Assembly: GCA_963930775.1 (NCBI GenBank)
Contig: OZ005702.1
Coordinates: forward strand, 7,440,001-7,504,000
Reading direction: 5' to 3'
Length of the DNA stretch: 64,000 nt
Source: Cliona cf. orientalis
Lineage: Eukaryota; Porifera; Demospongiae; Clionaida; Clionaidae
Part shown: piece by piece, positions 40,489 to 52,500 of the stretch
How the letters are laid out: every line of letters starts with the position of its first letter
Numbering within the stretch: the first letter of the stretch is position 1
The notes under the pieces: generated by a model
What the model saw: only the letters and a program-made list of their open reading frames with translations
The model's database searches: none
What the model was told of the DNA's origin: nothing
Program-made: the position numbers and the translations under genes

Positions 40489-42035
40489 TATATTCATAAA
40501 ACAATCACGAAGCTGTATAATATTTATAGCACATACAAAATACAGAAGGGCATTGTTCTATAAATAGAATCCCAACAATTGCCAAGTGCTAACCTCAGCT
40601 AATCATGTGTCAATAAATAAAACTGTCACACAAATACACACGCGCACACACACATAGGTACAAAAACCGTGCATGCAAATCGGGATACAAATACTGACTC
40701 TCTCTCTCTCTCGTTGGAAATACTATCCAAGACAAACTCCAAATGTTGTAATTAAATTTTACTCCAATTACACGTATTCCCAGTACTCCATAATATTATT
40801 ACATAGGGCTCCCTTCAGGATTGCATAAGGTCTTGATAATGCCAATGCTATGATGTAGAAAAAGTTAGCATTCTAACAAAAATCACAGCACGGATAAATT
40901 TCAAGGAGAGGGGTACCATTATACCTACATAATTATGTACAATGTCACGCTAATAATGTTACATAATATTATGGCCATTGGCTCAAGTTGAACTCGGCAA
41001 TTTTTATATGGAGTGTGCTTAGTCATGCTCACAGTGTGATATTTTTGGCCCATTCTCCTAGTATTAGCCAAGCCTCCAATACTGTCCATCACTAGAAATC
41101 GGGGTGCTAAACATAGGGACGAGGCTACGTAGCATTAGAGTTTCATAAAGTAGCCTATTTTAATACAGCCACCCACCACGATTATTACCTTTTTTTTTTT
41201 TTTACTATCTAGCACTCAAGATCAAGCTGACACACAATGAGTGGACAGAGGCTCACACATCTGCTATTTACTATAGCTTTACTACTAATTCTACTATCAA
41301 AGGATCATTTACTGTAGTAAGGATCTTCTCAGACTAACTAGACAGTGAAAGATGATCAGCTATAAAACTATCAGATCTCTACTCACAAGACAAGACTTGA
41401 CTGATATTTTATATTGCAAATTATGACATCTTTTGGTACTACTACAGTGTATAGTAGTGTACAGGCTACTGGCCGGAAGGTAGAGTATTAAAATGTGATT
41501 AAGGCTGCTAACTAGCCAAATGTACACTGTATACATGACCACAGCATCCCGTTAATACATACAGCGCGCACAGGTGCTCTTCGGCTATGTAGACAGCAGC
41601 TGTGCGCATGAATATCGCTAGCCTTTGATTCTACAGCGCAGCCGTCAGTCAAAAAAAATTGTGTCGATAGGGAATAAATTTGCTCAAAGGCTGTGCAGGC
41701 GTAAAATATATTAGGAAATCGCACTGTGTAGGTAGTTTGTCAAATTAACAGCGAGATTTATTGCTCTACAAAGACGTAAAACACTTGAAACCGCTAGCTT
41801 TTAATAGAGACGTGATGATTTTATTCAATACATACGCGCAGCGATAGTCTAAACAGAACTAGTACAGCAAGGCCGCATCTAACAATTGGATGCAAAAAGT
41901 CCTAGTGGCGACGGCTAGGGGGATAATTTGTTGACAGTCAGCACAGGATTTGCTTGAAAATCAACAGAACCCACACGCACATACCACGCGATCTGCTACC
42001 AACAAATCGCCAAAAATCACACCATCAAGAGAGAC

Positions 42036-42381
42036 CCAGACTTACCTCTAATAACTCTGTACTTTCACGATAAAGAACGGCGGGGCTATGCTCGTATTAG
42101 CCACTCAAAATACTCGATTCCTTCTCTTCCGATCACTTCGGCCAACTTGCTTGTGTGTGCATGCACGCTTGATTGGATTTCCTTTTTCGGACACACCCTC
42201 GTGGGTTTTTGAAATTTCATTTTGCTTCAGGTATTTAGATACAGTCGAAGCGCGCGTGCGCGTGCGTAAGCGTGCGCGCGGATGATCAATGTGGGCGGGG
42301 CGATATTTGATTACGCGCTTAGTAGCAACTCTTGGATCGATCGAGCGGCGATCGTTGGATGCTAAAGCTGAAGGGGGTGAG
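42036..42381. promoter_or_regulatory. CpG-rich region: transglutaminase promoter and possible Ras 5' UTR exon
   Basis: The minus strand has a good donor (ATTAGAG then GTAAGT, exon end about 42042) that could belong to a non-coding first exon of the Ras gene, whose coding part starts after an acceptor at 31918. The plus strand leads to the transglutaminase ATG at 42382. The stretch is locally rich in CG dinucleotides (GCGCGCGTGCGCGTGCG near 42249). The link to Ras is inference. Confidence 0.4.
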
Positions 42382-45300
42382 ATGCCGCGCACGAAGAAGC
42401 ACCGAGGAGACGGTGAGATTTAGATCTATATCTACTTTCGGAAATTGTATTCCTATCAACGGGCTAATTTTATTCCAAGTTCAGCCAAGTATGATTCATG
42501 TGATTCTGCTTCACTGTATGTATCAGTGACAAATTAAGTGGTTGCTGATATATAGTAGCTCCAGCGGTGATGAACACTACAGTAAATGCATGGTACCTGA
42601 AGCAATAATAAATTATCATACTTTTTCTGATGAAAATTCAGAGCATGTATCAAGTTGAACATTGATACCTTGCAGAAGTGAATATTGTCAGCATTGACCT
42701 ACTGGTGGACCAGAATGAAGAGCAGTGTCATACAGAGCAGTACGAGTCAGAGAAGTACCTCGTCTTGAGGAGAGGAAGTGATATACAATTTCAGGTGAAT
42801 CAATTGAAGGATGAATTGCATACGTAATCTAGCAGAGCTCAGTATGTTTCCATGCAGCTCTTCAACATTAATTTATTAACGTAAAGTGTTTGCATAAGGG
42901 TTTACACATAATTTTGATGTAAAGTCTTATAGCATACAATAATTATTATGTACAGTCACTTAGCTAAGTAATTACTCTGTCATGGAGATGCAGCTATACT
43001 ACATGTGTATAAGCCATATTATGCATGTCCTGTTAAAATAATAATATTAAACGAGAAAATCTCTAGGCCCTGAAGATAGGTTCCTAAGAAAATTTCTTCA
43101 CTGGTTTCTGTCCACCAAACTGAAGACAAATAAATGAAACAGTGAAGCTCTTAAAACTTAAAGTGTTGCACCAAGATGGCTGCATTTTTTAATTGTCTGG
43201 CAACAGTTAGAATCTGATAGATCCTTCACCACAACTGTCCAATTTGTGGTTAAAAATACTAATTCTTGTTGTTAAGGTTGGTTGTGGTAGAAAGGATTAA
43301 CATACCAACACTTATCTGTTATTCAATAATCGATGCCAAGTCTTTTGATACAGAAATCACTTTCCAGTAATTCATACAAAGTGCATTCCTATAACTGCGA
43401 GCATAGTAGTTACTGTTGTTTCTAGTAACTCCAATATCATAATTATGCATGCATTGTGTCCAACAAAAGACTGAAGACAGGGTACCTGGTATACAGTTAC
43501 ATTCAAATGTAACAATTATTTGTACAGCGAAGTACCTAATAGGCGAATTTTGTCCAGTAATGCGTAGTTATTGGTAACTTAATACTGTCAACTAATCAAA
43601 TGTATGTTATGATACATTATAGTGGTAGCCAGTTTTATAGACATAGCTACATTATGTGTAGTACTGTTATTATTATGAGCCTTAACAATGCACAATGTGA
43701 CTATCTATCATGTGCAATAAATAACGTAAAGTGCACTCCAGTTCTAGGTACATTCTCATAACATGGCTTGAGTGGCTATGTTACTTTATTTGAGACATAA
43801 AGAGGATTTTAACACCCTTTCTGTGCATCTGTCAGGGTGGCCGAGTGGTCTAAGGCGCCAGACTCAAGGTCAAACCTTGCTCGCATACTGTGAGTTTGAG
43901 ACTTCTGGTCCACGTATGTGGGCGTGGGTTCGAATCCCACCTCTGACAGCAATCCTTTTTTTTTTCTTCCTCATAATCAGTCTTATCATGTGCAATATTA
44001 TAGAACTTGCAAATTTATTCGGCTTGGGTGGCAATATTATAATTAATTTTGAGACTTAAAGAGGATTTTAATACCCTCTCTGTGCATCTGTCAGGGTGGC
44101 CGAGTGGTCTAAGGCGCCAGACTTAAGGTCAAACCTTGCAGCTCATATACTGTGAGTTTGAGACTTCTGGTCCACGTATGTGGGCGTGGGTTCGAATCCC
44201 ACCTCTGACAGCAATCCTTTTTTTTTTCTTCCTCATAATCATAGCCACAGTGAAGATTCAATATAATATTATTATAGAACTTGCAAATTTAGAACTTGCA
44301 AAATTTAATTTATTTGGCTTGGGTGGCTATATTATTATAATAATTCTATTAATTTTTGAGACTTAAAGAGGATTTAACACCCTTTCTGTGTATCTGTCAG
44401 GGTGGCCGAGTGGTCTAAGGCGCCAGACTCAAGGTCAAACCTTGCTCACATACTGTGAGTTCGAGACTTCTGGTCCACGTATGTGGGCGTGGGTTCGAAT
44501 CCCACCTCTGACAGCAATCTTTTTTTTTCTCTTCCTCATGATCATTATTACACTATCTTTCAACACATTCTTTTCCACAGTTAAATTTTGTTTTGCATCG
44601 ATGACAGTTTACCTGAAATTACTGTGATAACTAATAATTATCAGTCTTATTGGTTTTCTAATAGGTGGAGTTTTCCCGCCCCCTGTCTGGTGACAAGCTG
44701 GAGGTGAATCTTCACCGTGGCTACAGGACGAGCTATCGCCGTGGCACCAGATTTACTGCTGAGCTCGGTATTTCTCCAGACTCAGAAAAGAATTACATGC
44801 TAGCCATTAAGGTATTATATTGGATCATGAACAGTGTGAATCAACTGATCATACCTCAGGACTCCCATATTTTGTATGCATACAAAATACATAGAGCATA
44901 AAGACAGAAGGAGTTAAAGAGGTGTATGCTCTAACTGTACCCTCTGACTTTCCTGTGGGGGGATATCGAGTGGAAATTGAAGTGACCCCCGAGAACAGCT
45001 GGAATAGCAGCAAGCTCGAGGTGGAGAAGGAGATTGTGGTACTCTTCAATCCATGGTGCAAAGGTGAGGATTGAGAGAGAGAGACACACAGAGATCAAGA
45101 GAAAGAGTACGTACACAATATGGACATACTCTCACTCTCTCTCTCTCTTTATAATTATTCAGTGTATCTGTGAGCATAGAATTGATTAAATTTCTAGAGG
45201 ATTTAGGGAAATTTTTTGTACATGTAGCAGCTGCTATTATAATAATAATATAATAGCATACTCGTATGGAAGAAATTTTGCATTCTATTTCATTCATAGA

Positions 45301-48300
45301 TGACAGTGTTCACATGTCCGAGGAGAAGCACCTCGATGAGTACATCATGAATGAGTCTGGTCTGATCTACGCCGGCACCTATGATGACATGTTCACTTGG
45401 CCATGGAACTTTGCACAGGTGAAAATAGCTATACAATGTAGCCTGTTTATGTGCAAATTATTCATAGAATTTTGAATTCCTATATACTACAGTTTGATCC
45501 TGAGTCTCTGGATGCAGTGCTCTATCTCATGGATATGTCTGTCATCCTCGATTCAGACGGACGACGTAATCCAACAACCGTTGCCAGGGCGATGGCAGAG
45601 ATGGTTAATCAGGAGGACAACGATGGGGGCATCCTCTACGGGCTGTGGTCGGACAAAGAGGAGGATTATGCAGACGGGACTGACCCCACGGCCTGGAGTG
45701 GCTCGGCCGCCATTTTGAAACAATTCTTGGATACGAAGAAGCCCGTGAGATATGCACAGTGCTGGGTATTTGGAGGAACTCTAACCACAGGTAAGAAAAG
45801 TTATGTATAGCTACCTAGCAACCAAAATGATTCGTTTACTCTACGATAAATGTATAGGAAGCCAGATGTGATGGCTACTCACTGTAATCTGAGGCTGGCA
45901 CTATTGTTGGCTAGTGTATAAGTGTTAGTGCACAGAGCTTGGCACAGCTAACATAAATACCATAATTCGCGAAAATGTTCGTTTTACATGAGGTGATGAA
46001 AATTTTTATGCAAAAATAGTTTACCTGAACTAACTTACACAGTGAATATATTATGGTGTGTGCTTGAAGTTGACGAAAACATTGTTACATACATGAATAT
46101 TTCTAAACAAAAATTTTGTGAACAAAATTATGGTAATATTGCTTATTATGGAAGAGTGGACACAAAAATTGCACACGAAAATTTGAAGAAGTGAGAAAGG
46201 AGAGGGGGAGCCTGGGAACAAGGCTACGTACATCGTAACAATCTCTCTTTCTCTCTATTATGCAGTTCTTCGTTGTGTTGGTATCCCAGCTCGCCCAGTG
46301 ACTAATTTTGAGTCAGCCCACGACGCCAACTTCAACAGAGCCATCGATTTCTACTTTGACCTCAACGATGAGGTCGTAGAGGAGAAGAGCGGAGACTCCA
46401 TATGGTCAGTGATGTAATGATGAAGTAATGTGATTGCAAAATTAATGTTGTAGCTGAGCTGATGGTCTCAAACATTAAGTATGCACAGATCCTTAAAAAC
46501 TATGTGTATGTACACTAGTACCTGGTTTTCTATACATCCATGGTGGCATATAAGAATCAATTTTTGCACATTATTAACACCAATCATCAAGAATCATAAG
46601 CTACGATTCAAGAACATGACCTGTTCTATTCAAAATTATTCTTCATGAAAATTATTGTAGGAACTACCACGTATGGGTTGAGGGTTGGATGTCGCGCCCT
46701 GACCTTGGCCCCACCTACGGCGGATGGCAGGCGCTGGATGCCACGCCCCAGGAGATCAGCCCTCACTCTCGCAGTTATGTGGTTGGCCCTGCATCATTAG
46801 TGGCAATCAAAGACGGGCAGGATTTGAAGTACGACAATGAATTTGTCATTGCTGAAGTGAATGCGGACATCAAGTATTACTATGAGACACAGAAGGGAAA
46901 ATTTGAGCTGTCTGGAAGCAACATTTCAAAGGTTAGTTATTAGTTAGGATCACAGTTGATTATACTATTAAGGTTGCTTGTTGGCTAAAACTGACATAAA
47001 ATGTATGATTGTGCCATTAAGGTTGCTTGTTGGCTAAAACTGACATAAAATGTATGATTGTGCCATGTATATGACATAGAGTCAAGCCCATTAAATTTTG
47101 AGTTTGTGCAGATATGCATGCTTAGAAGTCAACATTAGAGCTAGCGTTGAGCTTAATTAGCAGTCGTAAAATAATTATTTTTCCTACATGCATGTACAGG
47201 TTGGTAAGAACATCAGTACCAAGTCATGTGGTGGTGAGGATAGAGAGGATGTGACTGATAAGTACAAGTACCCTGAGGGAAGTGTTCAGGAGAGGGCAGC
47301 ACTGGGAGCTGAGGGAGACTTGGCCAAAGTCAATGACGTCTCTTTTGAAATCGAACTTAAGAAAAAGTAAGAAAGATGTTGGGACTATATAGCGGGAGGC
47401 AGCTCTTTTGCAAATAATGTTTCTGTCCAGGTTTAACTTATCGTACTGCCCGACTGTACATGTATGTATAAGCAAAAAAAAAATAGCTATTATTATTTCA
47501 GCGTTATATTAGCTATGTGCGGTATTTCCTCATGCATACAGAGCTTACAAGATTGGAGATGATGTGGAGATTTCTGTGAAGGCCAGTGCCAGTGGAAGAA
47601 GCACTCGCACAGTCCGTCTCTCCATTAACACTAAAGCTGTGAACTACATCGGAGTGGCAAAGAGCAGTATCAGGAAATTTACTACCACAATGAAAGTTAC
47701 ACCAGGTATCATTATCTAAAAAATTTTTTTTCCATTGCATGTAGCTATAAATTGCGTGTGTACGCTATAAACAATTCTGGTATGAGATTATTAAATTTAT
47801 TACATGATATTCATTATGTGCTCCAGGTACAGAGAGTGCTTTCAGTTCCAGTATTCCATTCTCTGATTATTCTGGCCACCTGACTGATCAGGCACTCCTC
47901 AGCGTGACAGTGCTGGCACTGGTCGAGGACACAAACCAATCATGGGTCGGCAAAAAGACAGTGCCTCTGCAAAAACCATCCATTACCATCACAGTCACCA
48001 AGGGAAAGACTAAGACAGGTTTGTTCTGCACACTAACGTATAACATTACACACGTACTCTAGCTAGTATAGTCCCATCACAACCAGAAAAGTATCGAAAA
48101 GGTGGAATAGATCAATAATTAAACTTTTTCCACCTGGCGTGTGAATGGTCATGGTAGTAGTACATGTCGCAGTCTTTCATGCAGAGAGCACCATGTACCA
48201 TGTGAACAGATCTAAACAGAGTTAGCTATAGGGGCACATGAATACAAACCTCAGTCATATCATAATTTCATATTGCTCAATCTGAATATTTATCTACAGC

Positions 48301-49212
48301 TGTTGGTACCCAGTTGAAAGCTGGAGTGGGCTATGATGTGACCACCTCCTTCATCAACCCTCTCAACAAACCACTCACCAATGTTGTCTACTTCGTAGAG
48401 GGAGCTAAACTCACACCACCGCTCAAGAAGGAAGGAAAGTAAGATAATAAAATGTTACTATACAGTCTTAGCATCATTCCGAAGGAACGCATACTTAAGA
48501 CTTATCTATAGTGCACAGTATATAGCACTGTAGAAAGCTTAAGACTTATCTATAGTGCACAGTATATAGCACTGTAGAAAGCTTAATTATACCTGAGCAG
48601 CTATACAATGTATACGTAGTTACAATCTTCCTCATGACTGCATGCAAGTATGTGATTAAATTTCATGCAAGTCAAGAAGTAGCTATTACTAGTTTAGGAA
48701 GTCACTAAAAAGCAGTAAAGCTAGGCCTGGGCTAAATATTCGTGAAGAATAGGCAGCTTCTTGAACAATAGATATATAATAGGCTTTTCAACTGCTCATG
48801 TGCATGTGCAGTGTGCTCAAAATGGAAATCTTTGAGCCACAGTGTGACATAAGCCTGTGGTCCAATTGACGAATCCACGTTTACTTGTTAGGTATGTACC
48901 TTCTCAGGTCATATTCGTGTTTCTTTGTCAGAACAATAGGCGACTTTCTCTAGAATAATGGGGCAGGTATTAGAGAATAAAGTTTTGACAAATTTAACCT
49001 TTTACATTGATATGGTGTTCCAAGGTATGAGACAAGTTAATTTAAACAGGAGCATAGGTGTTGGTGAGAGAGGGGAGGTTGTGTTTGAGATGACTCCTCA
49101 GAGGTCTAGATCTGGTAGAGGCAAGGCCCAGCAGCAGCGGACCATCGTAGTGACCTGCCAGTCCAAGGAGCTAAAGGGAATCATGGGAACAGCAACCTTC
49201 ACTGTCGTCTGA
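42382..49212 (+). CDS. Transglutaminase (protein-glutamine gamma-glutamyltransferase)
   Basis: Thirteen coding exons: 42382-42412, 42676-42794, 44665-44811, 44904-45063, 45300-45418, 45493-45790, 46266-46404, 46661-46931, 47200-47366, 47542-47705, 47827-48018, 48300-48438 and 48954-49212, giving about 734 residues. It forms gamma-glutamyl-epsilon-lysine crosslinks between proteins in a calcium-dependent reaction. The family's domains appear in order: an N-terminal beta-sandwich (about 10-150), the papain-like core, then two beta-barrels. The triad is complete: Cys282 in AQCWVFGG, His341 in NYHVWVEGW and Asp364 in [12 protein letters not shown], spaced as in vertebrate TGM2. There is no signal peptide, as in cytosolic or unconventionally secreted family members. 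Borders of the fourth (44904) and last (48954) exons rest on weaker acceptors. Three tRNA-Leu genes lie in the second intron. Confidence 0.92.
43831..43948 (+). tRNA. tRNA-Leu (anticodon CAA) with intron, copy 1
   Basis: Acceptor GTCAGGG pairs with CTCTGAC. The sequence contains GGCCGAGTGGTCTAAGGCGC, anticodon stem CCAGA/TCTGG with anticodon CAA at 43865-43867, a long variable arm and GGTTCGAATCC. A 34-nt intron (about 43869-43902) follows the base after the anticodon, as in animal tRNA-Leu(CAA). A T-run follows. Confidence 0.95.
44090..44210 (+). tRNA. tRNA-Leu (anticodon UAA) with intron, copy 2
   Basis: Nearly identical to the copies on either side, but the anticodon at 44124-44126 is TAA instead of CAA. 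The intron is 37 nt (about 44128-44164). The tRNA body is otherwise intact and a T-run follows. Confidence 0.93.
44395..44512 (+). tRNA. tRNA-Leu (anticodon CAA) with intron, copy 3
   Basis: Same body as copy 1. Anticodon CAA at 44429-44431, 34-nt intron at about 44433-44466, T-run after the 3' end. It is 152 bp before exon 3 of the transglutaminase gene. Confidence 0.95.
46967..47064. repeat. Tandem duplication, 49-bp period
   Basis: Units 46967-47015 and 47016-47064 are identical by eye; they lie in a transglutaminase intron. Confidence 0.85.
48494..48581. repeat. Tandem duplication, 44-bp period
   Basis: Units 48494-48537 and 48538-48581 are identical by eye; they lie in the last transglutaminase intron. 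Confidence 0.85.
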
Positions 49213-49547
49213 TATGGACTCAAATTAATCAACATGTGATATGGACTCAACCAGCTCAGTACTTTGTGGATTAACATGCAGGCATAGATATTAAATACAT
49301 AGTAATAATTATTATTATTATTATCTCAATACATAGTTAATATCTGAGTTGCGTTACAATTTCTGATGATCAGCGGCCGACTATACATGTACCAGCATCA
49401 TGACACTATACTCGTACAAAACTACAACAATAATAGTTTTATACACAAACCAATCCTACAACTATCAGCATCTTTATACGCATGTACAGTATATGATTCA
49501 AAATGTACGGACTTTATTATATGACTTACATAAAGGTATATAAGACG
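49213..49547. other. Convergent intergenic region
   Basis: AT-rich 3' flanks of the transglutaminase and of the DEATH-YEATS gene. Nothing else seen. Confidence 0.5.
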
Positions 49548-52500
49548 TTAAATTTTGCTAGCCTGGGAGAGGGTCCATTCATCGTCGCTTGATGAGTCAG
49601 AGGTTATGATGGGTACACTCTTCTTTCCTTCAGACCAGCTAGAGGTATCTAAATCGGAATCACTTTCATCAACGATTTCCAACCTCCTCTTCTTTTTGCT
49701 TTTGGTTGGGGCACTTTTGCTCGGTCTCTTTTTGGGTTTTGCTTTCTGCTGGCTTGTGGTTGGCAGACTCTGAACTGGTTCACCTCCAGCTAGGATAAGC
49801 CTTTCTCGAAAGCTCTTACTTGGATTTCGAAAAGTTAATGTGTCCCTTAAAACTTTGCTAACATCGCACGTGAACAGGTCAAGACCATACTGAAACTTTG
49901 CTTTCTCATTGTTGTTGAAGTAGACCTTTATCTTAAGCTCAAAGGAGCCATTTCCTGATACTGAAATCTTGTACGGTGGGTCCTTCACAACTGCAGACAC
50001 AGAGTACACAATTGCATGCAATAATATTAAGAGAGACATCCTTGACTCATGCAAGAATAACTTGATAATCTCGATGGATGATTTGACTGCTAATTGCATG
50101 ACAACTTTAAATTATTATGATCAGGGCCTAGGGGATGGGTGGGTAGAGTTCATCTGGAAATATTATTTTCTCTAAATGACTGCAAGAGCTCATCAGTATT
50201 ATAGCTATACTCAACTTATTAGCTACACAAAATTATATCATGCTAGCCAGTTATGAACTATTGTATTTTATAATAGCAATATTTACCATTACCTCTGATC
50301 GCGTTTGGCTTAAAATCTTCATGCAATTGAAAGACGACTTTCCTTATAACGTGTTTGAGGTCACTGCCATCTTCCTCTACATCTTTTTCATGATCACCTT
50401 TCACAAAAGCAGTCCAGTCGTGAGTGTAGCCTTCTGGTGTGGCCTCCTCTCGTGGAGTGGCATAATAACCACACAAAATTGTTAATGCAACAACATCTTG
50501 GTTCTAAAAATTGTAATACTATATGATAGGTATTTCCACAATCTACAATATTAATAATATTATTAATGATATAAACCTTAGGTAATGCTCGTCCTCCCTT
50601 TCGTAAAGCTGCGGATATGGACGGTTGCAACTGAACTGCTCTGTTGACAATCTATATAAAATCATTACTTACAGTACCATCATCAGTACTCCATATTTTA
50701 TACATTAATGATCTACCATTTCGGGCTGCCTCTGTTCGGACTTGAGCCTTGCACACATCTCTTCAATCTCTTTCTCCTTCGATTCCTCCAACTCCCTGAT
50801 TTCTCTGTCCTTGGACTCCGTCAATTCTTTAATCTCCTTATCCTTAGACTCAGATAACTCTTTGATTTCCCTCTCCTTGCACTCCGTGATTTCATCAATC
50901 TCTCTTTCCTTCTCCTTTACTATCTTATTGTGTTCCTCAGTGATTTCCTAGAATCATGGACACAGGCACGCCAATAATTACAGTAATTAATCATCTCGAA
51001 CAATCATTATTTAATACTTGTGTGGTAGATAATAATATATACCTTTAATTGACACTCTAAGTCAGCAAATTGCTTTGCTGCTAACACCTGTCTTGCAGCG
51101 TTCATTTTGATAATGGTAGTGGCCCCTTCTGCTGTGCTTCTCATTTCTTCCAGGATAGCCAAGACCTCTCTAGCAGTTGGCCTCTTCCTAGAATCACTGT
51201 GTAGACATTTTTTGATGATCCTCACTAGTGATGAATGGGTTGGTGAAAGTAGTGTTTCCACATGCTCAACGGAATGCTTGCGATGCTCTATTTCATATTG
51301 ACCACCACGTCTGTCAAGGCGACACTGCTGGTCTAGTTTCATTGGAAACACCTGAAGAGGAAAAATACCTCAATTCCTAGTCTACCAGTGTACAGGTGAG
51401 TGCAAAAATAACTGGAAAAATACGGCAGTTAGATAATTGTGTGGTCAGGATTCTTATAGCTTTAACCCCCCCCCCCCCCAACCAAAATTAATAACCACAC
51501 TAAAATTGCCACTCTGGAGGAAATCATTAAAATTAGAACCCTACCAACAAACTAAATGCATCACTATAAGCCTCGAGTTGGTCATGAGGATACTAACTTG
51601 AGTGAGGGTAAAAAGTGCAAGATGGCCAAATGAGAAAACATCCGTCTTGGGACTACTCTGAGTTGCAGCATCTTTAGGCATATATGAAAGAGTTTCAAAC
51701 GTCAAAGCCTGTGCCAGTTGTCTAGATTGAAGCTGTACTAACTGACTGTTATAGATGTCGGATATTTTCGCTACGAGTGATGAAGTGTAGAGCACATTTC
51801 TTGCCGTTAAGGCACCGTGAGTGATGGGTGGATTGGAGGTGTGGAGATAGTGTAGACCTCTCGTTACATCTTCAAGCAAGGATTGCTTCATTATCATAGG
51901 AATATTTGCAACTGTGGCAAGTAGACTATGCAGGTTTCCTTCCAGCTTCTCTGTGACTATCACTGGTAGAGGATGATCTTGAACAAAACACACCCCAAGA
52001 AATTGGATGATATTTGGGTGACGAAGGTCAGCTAAACTCTGACACACATGTGTAAATTTGGACGTCACTTCAGCAGCAGTTTTGTTGGCAAATAGAACCT
52101 CATTAAACATTTTTCCAACGCAAATGTGCCCTTCTATTTCAACCTACGACAGTGCAAGAATAATATTATAATAGTAGGATCATTATGAAGTCAAATTTAA
52201 AGAGCTTGCCAGTTTTGTTGATCCCCATGAGCCTTTACCAAGCTCTTTCTCACTTGGTACCCCACAGACAACAAATTTCTGAATATGCTTATCTGAGCGT
52301 ACGGCAGCAAACTTTTCCAACAGTTGCTTCTTCGATAGTACATGTCCATTCTGCTTACTACGTGACAATGAGCTTGATCTTGAATTACCTATAATTATAT
52401 ACAATTGCAACAGCAAGAGTGTATGGTATTTCATTCATGTGCAACATCATGTTAATAATTATGAGGTTTTGTTTATGTTAATGCAATTAAGACTAACAAT

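Larger units (their letters stand above)
43779..44540 (+). repeat. Tandem triplication of a tRNA-Leu unit with flanks
   Basis: The three tRNA genes share flanks: TTTGAGACWTAAAGAGGAT about 40 bp before, and CAATCYTTTTTTTT with CTTCCTCAT after. The unit was therefore copied with its flanks (periods about 259 and 305 bp). Confidence 0.85.

Noticed and set aside
42105..42392. 95-residue open frame on the minus strand in the CpG-rich promoter
   Set aside because: It overlaps the transglutaminase start and likely promoter; the Arg-rich composition comes from CGCG repeats.
43772..44627. Three related small proteins with [17 protein letters not shown]
   Set aside because: Translations of the three tRNA-Leu genes.
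49548..50503. YEATS part as a separate downstream gene
   Set aside because: No in-frame ATG with a promoter before it; exons 4-8 continue in phase with the kinase exons. Still to be proved by cDNA.
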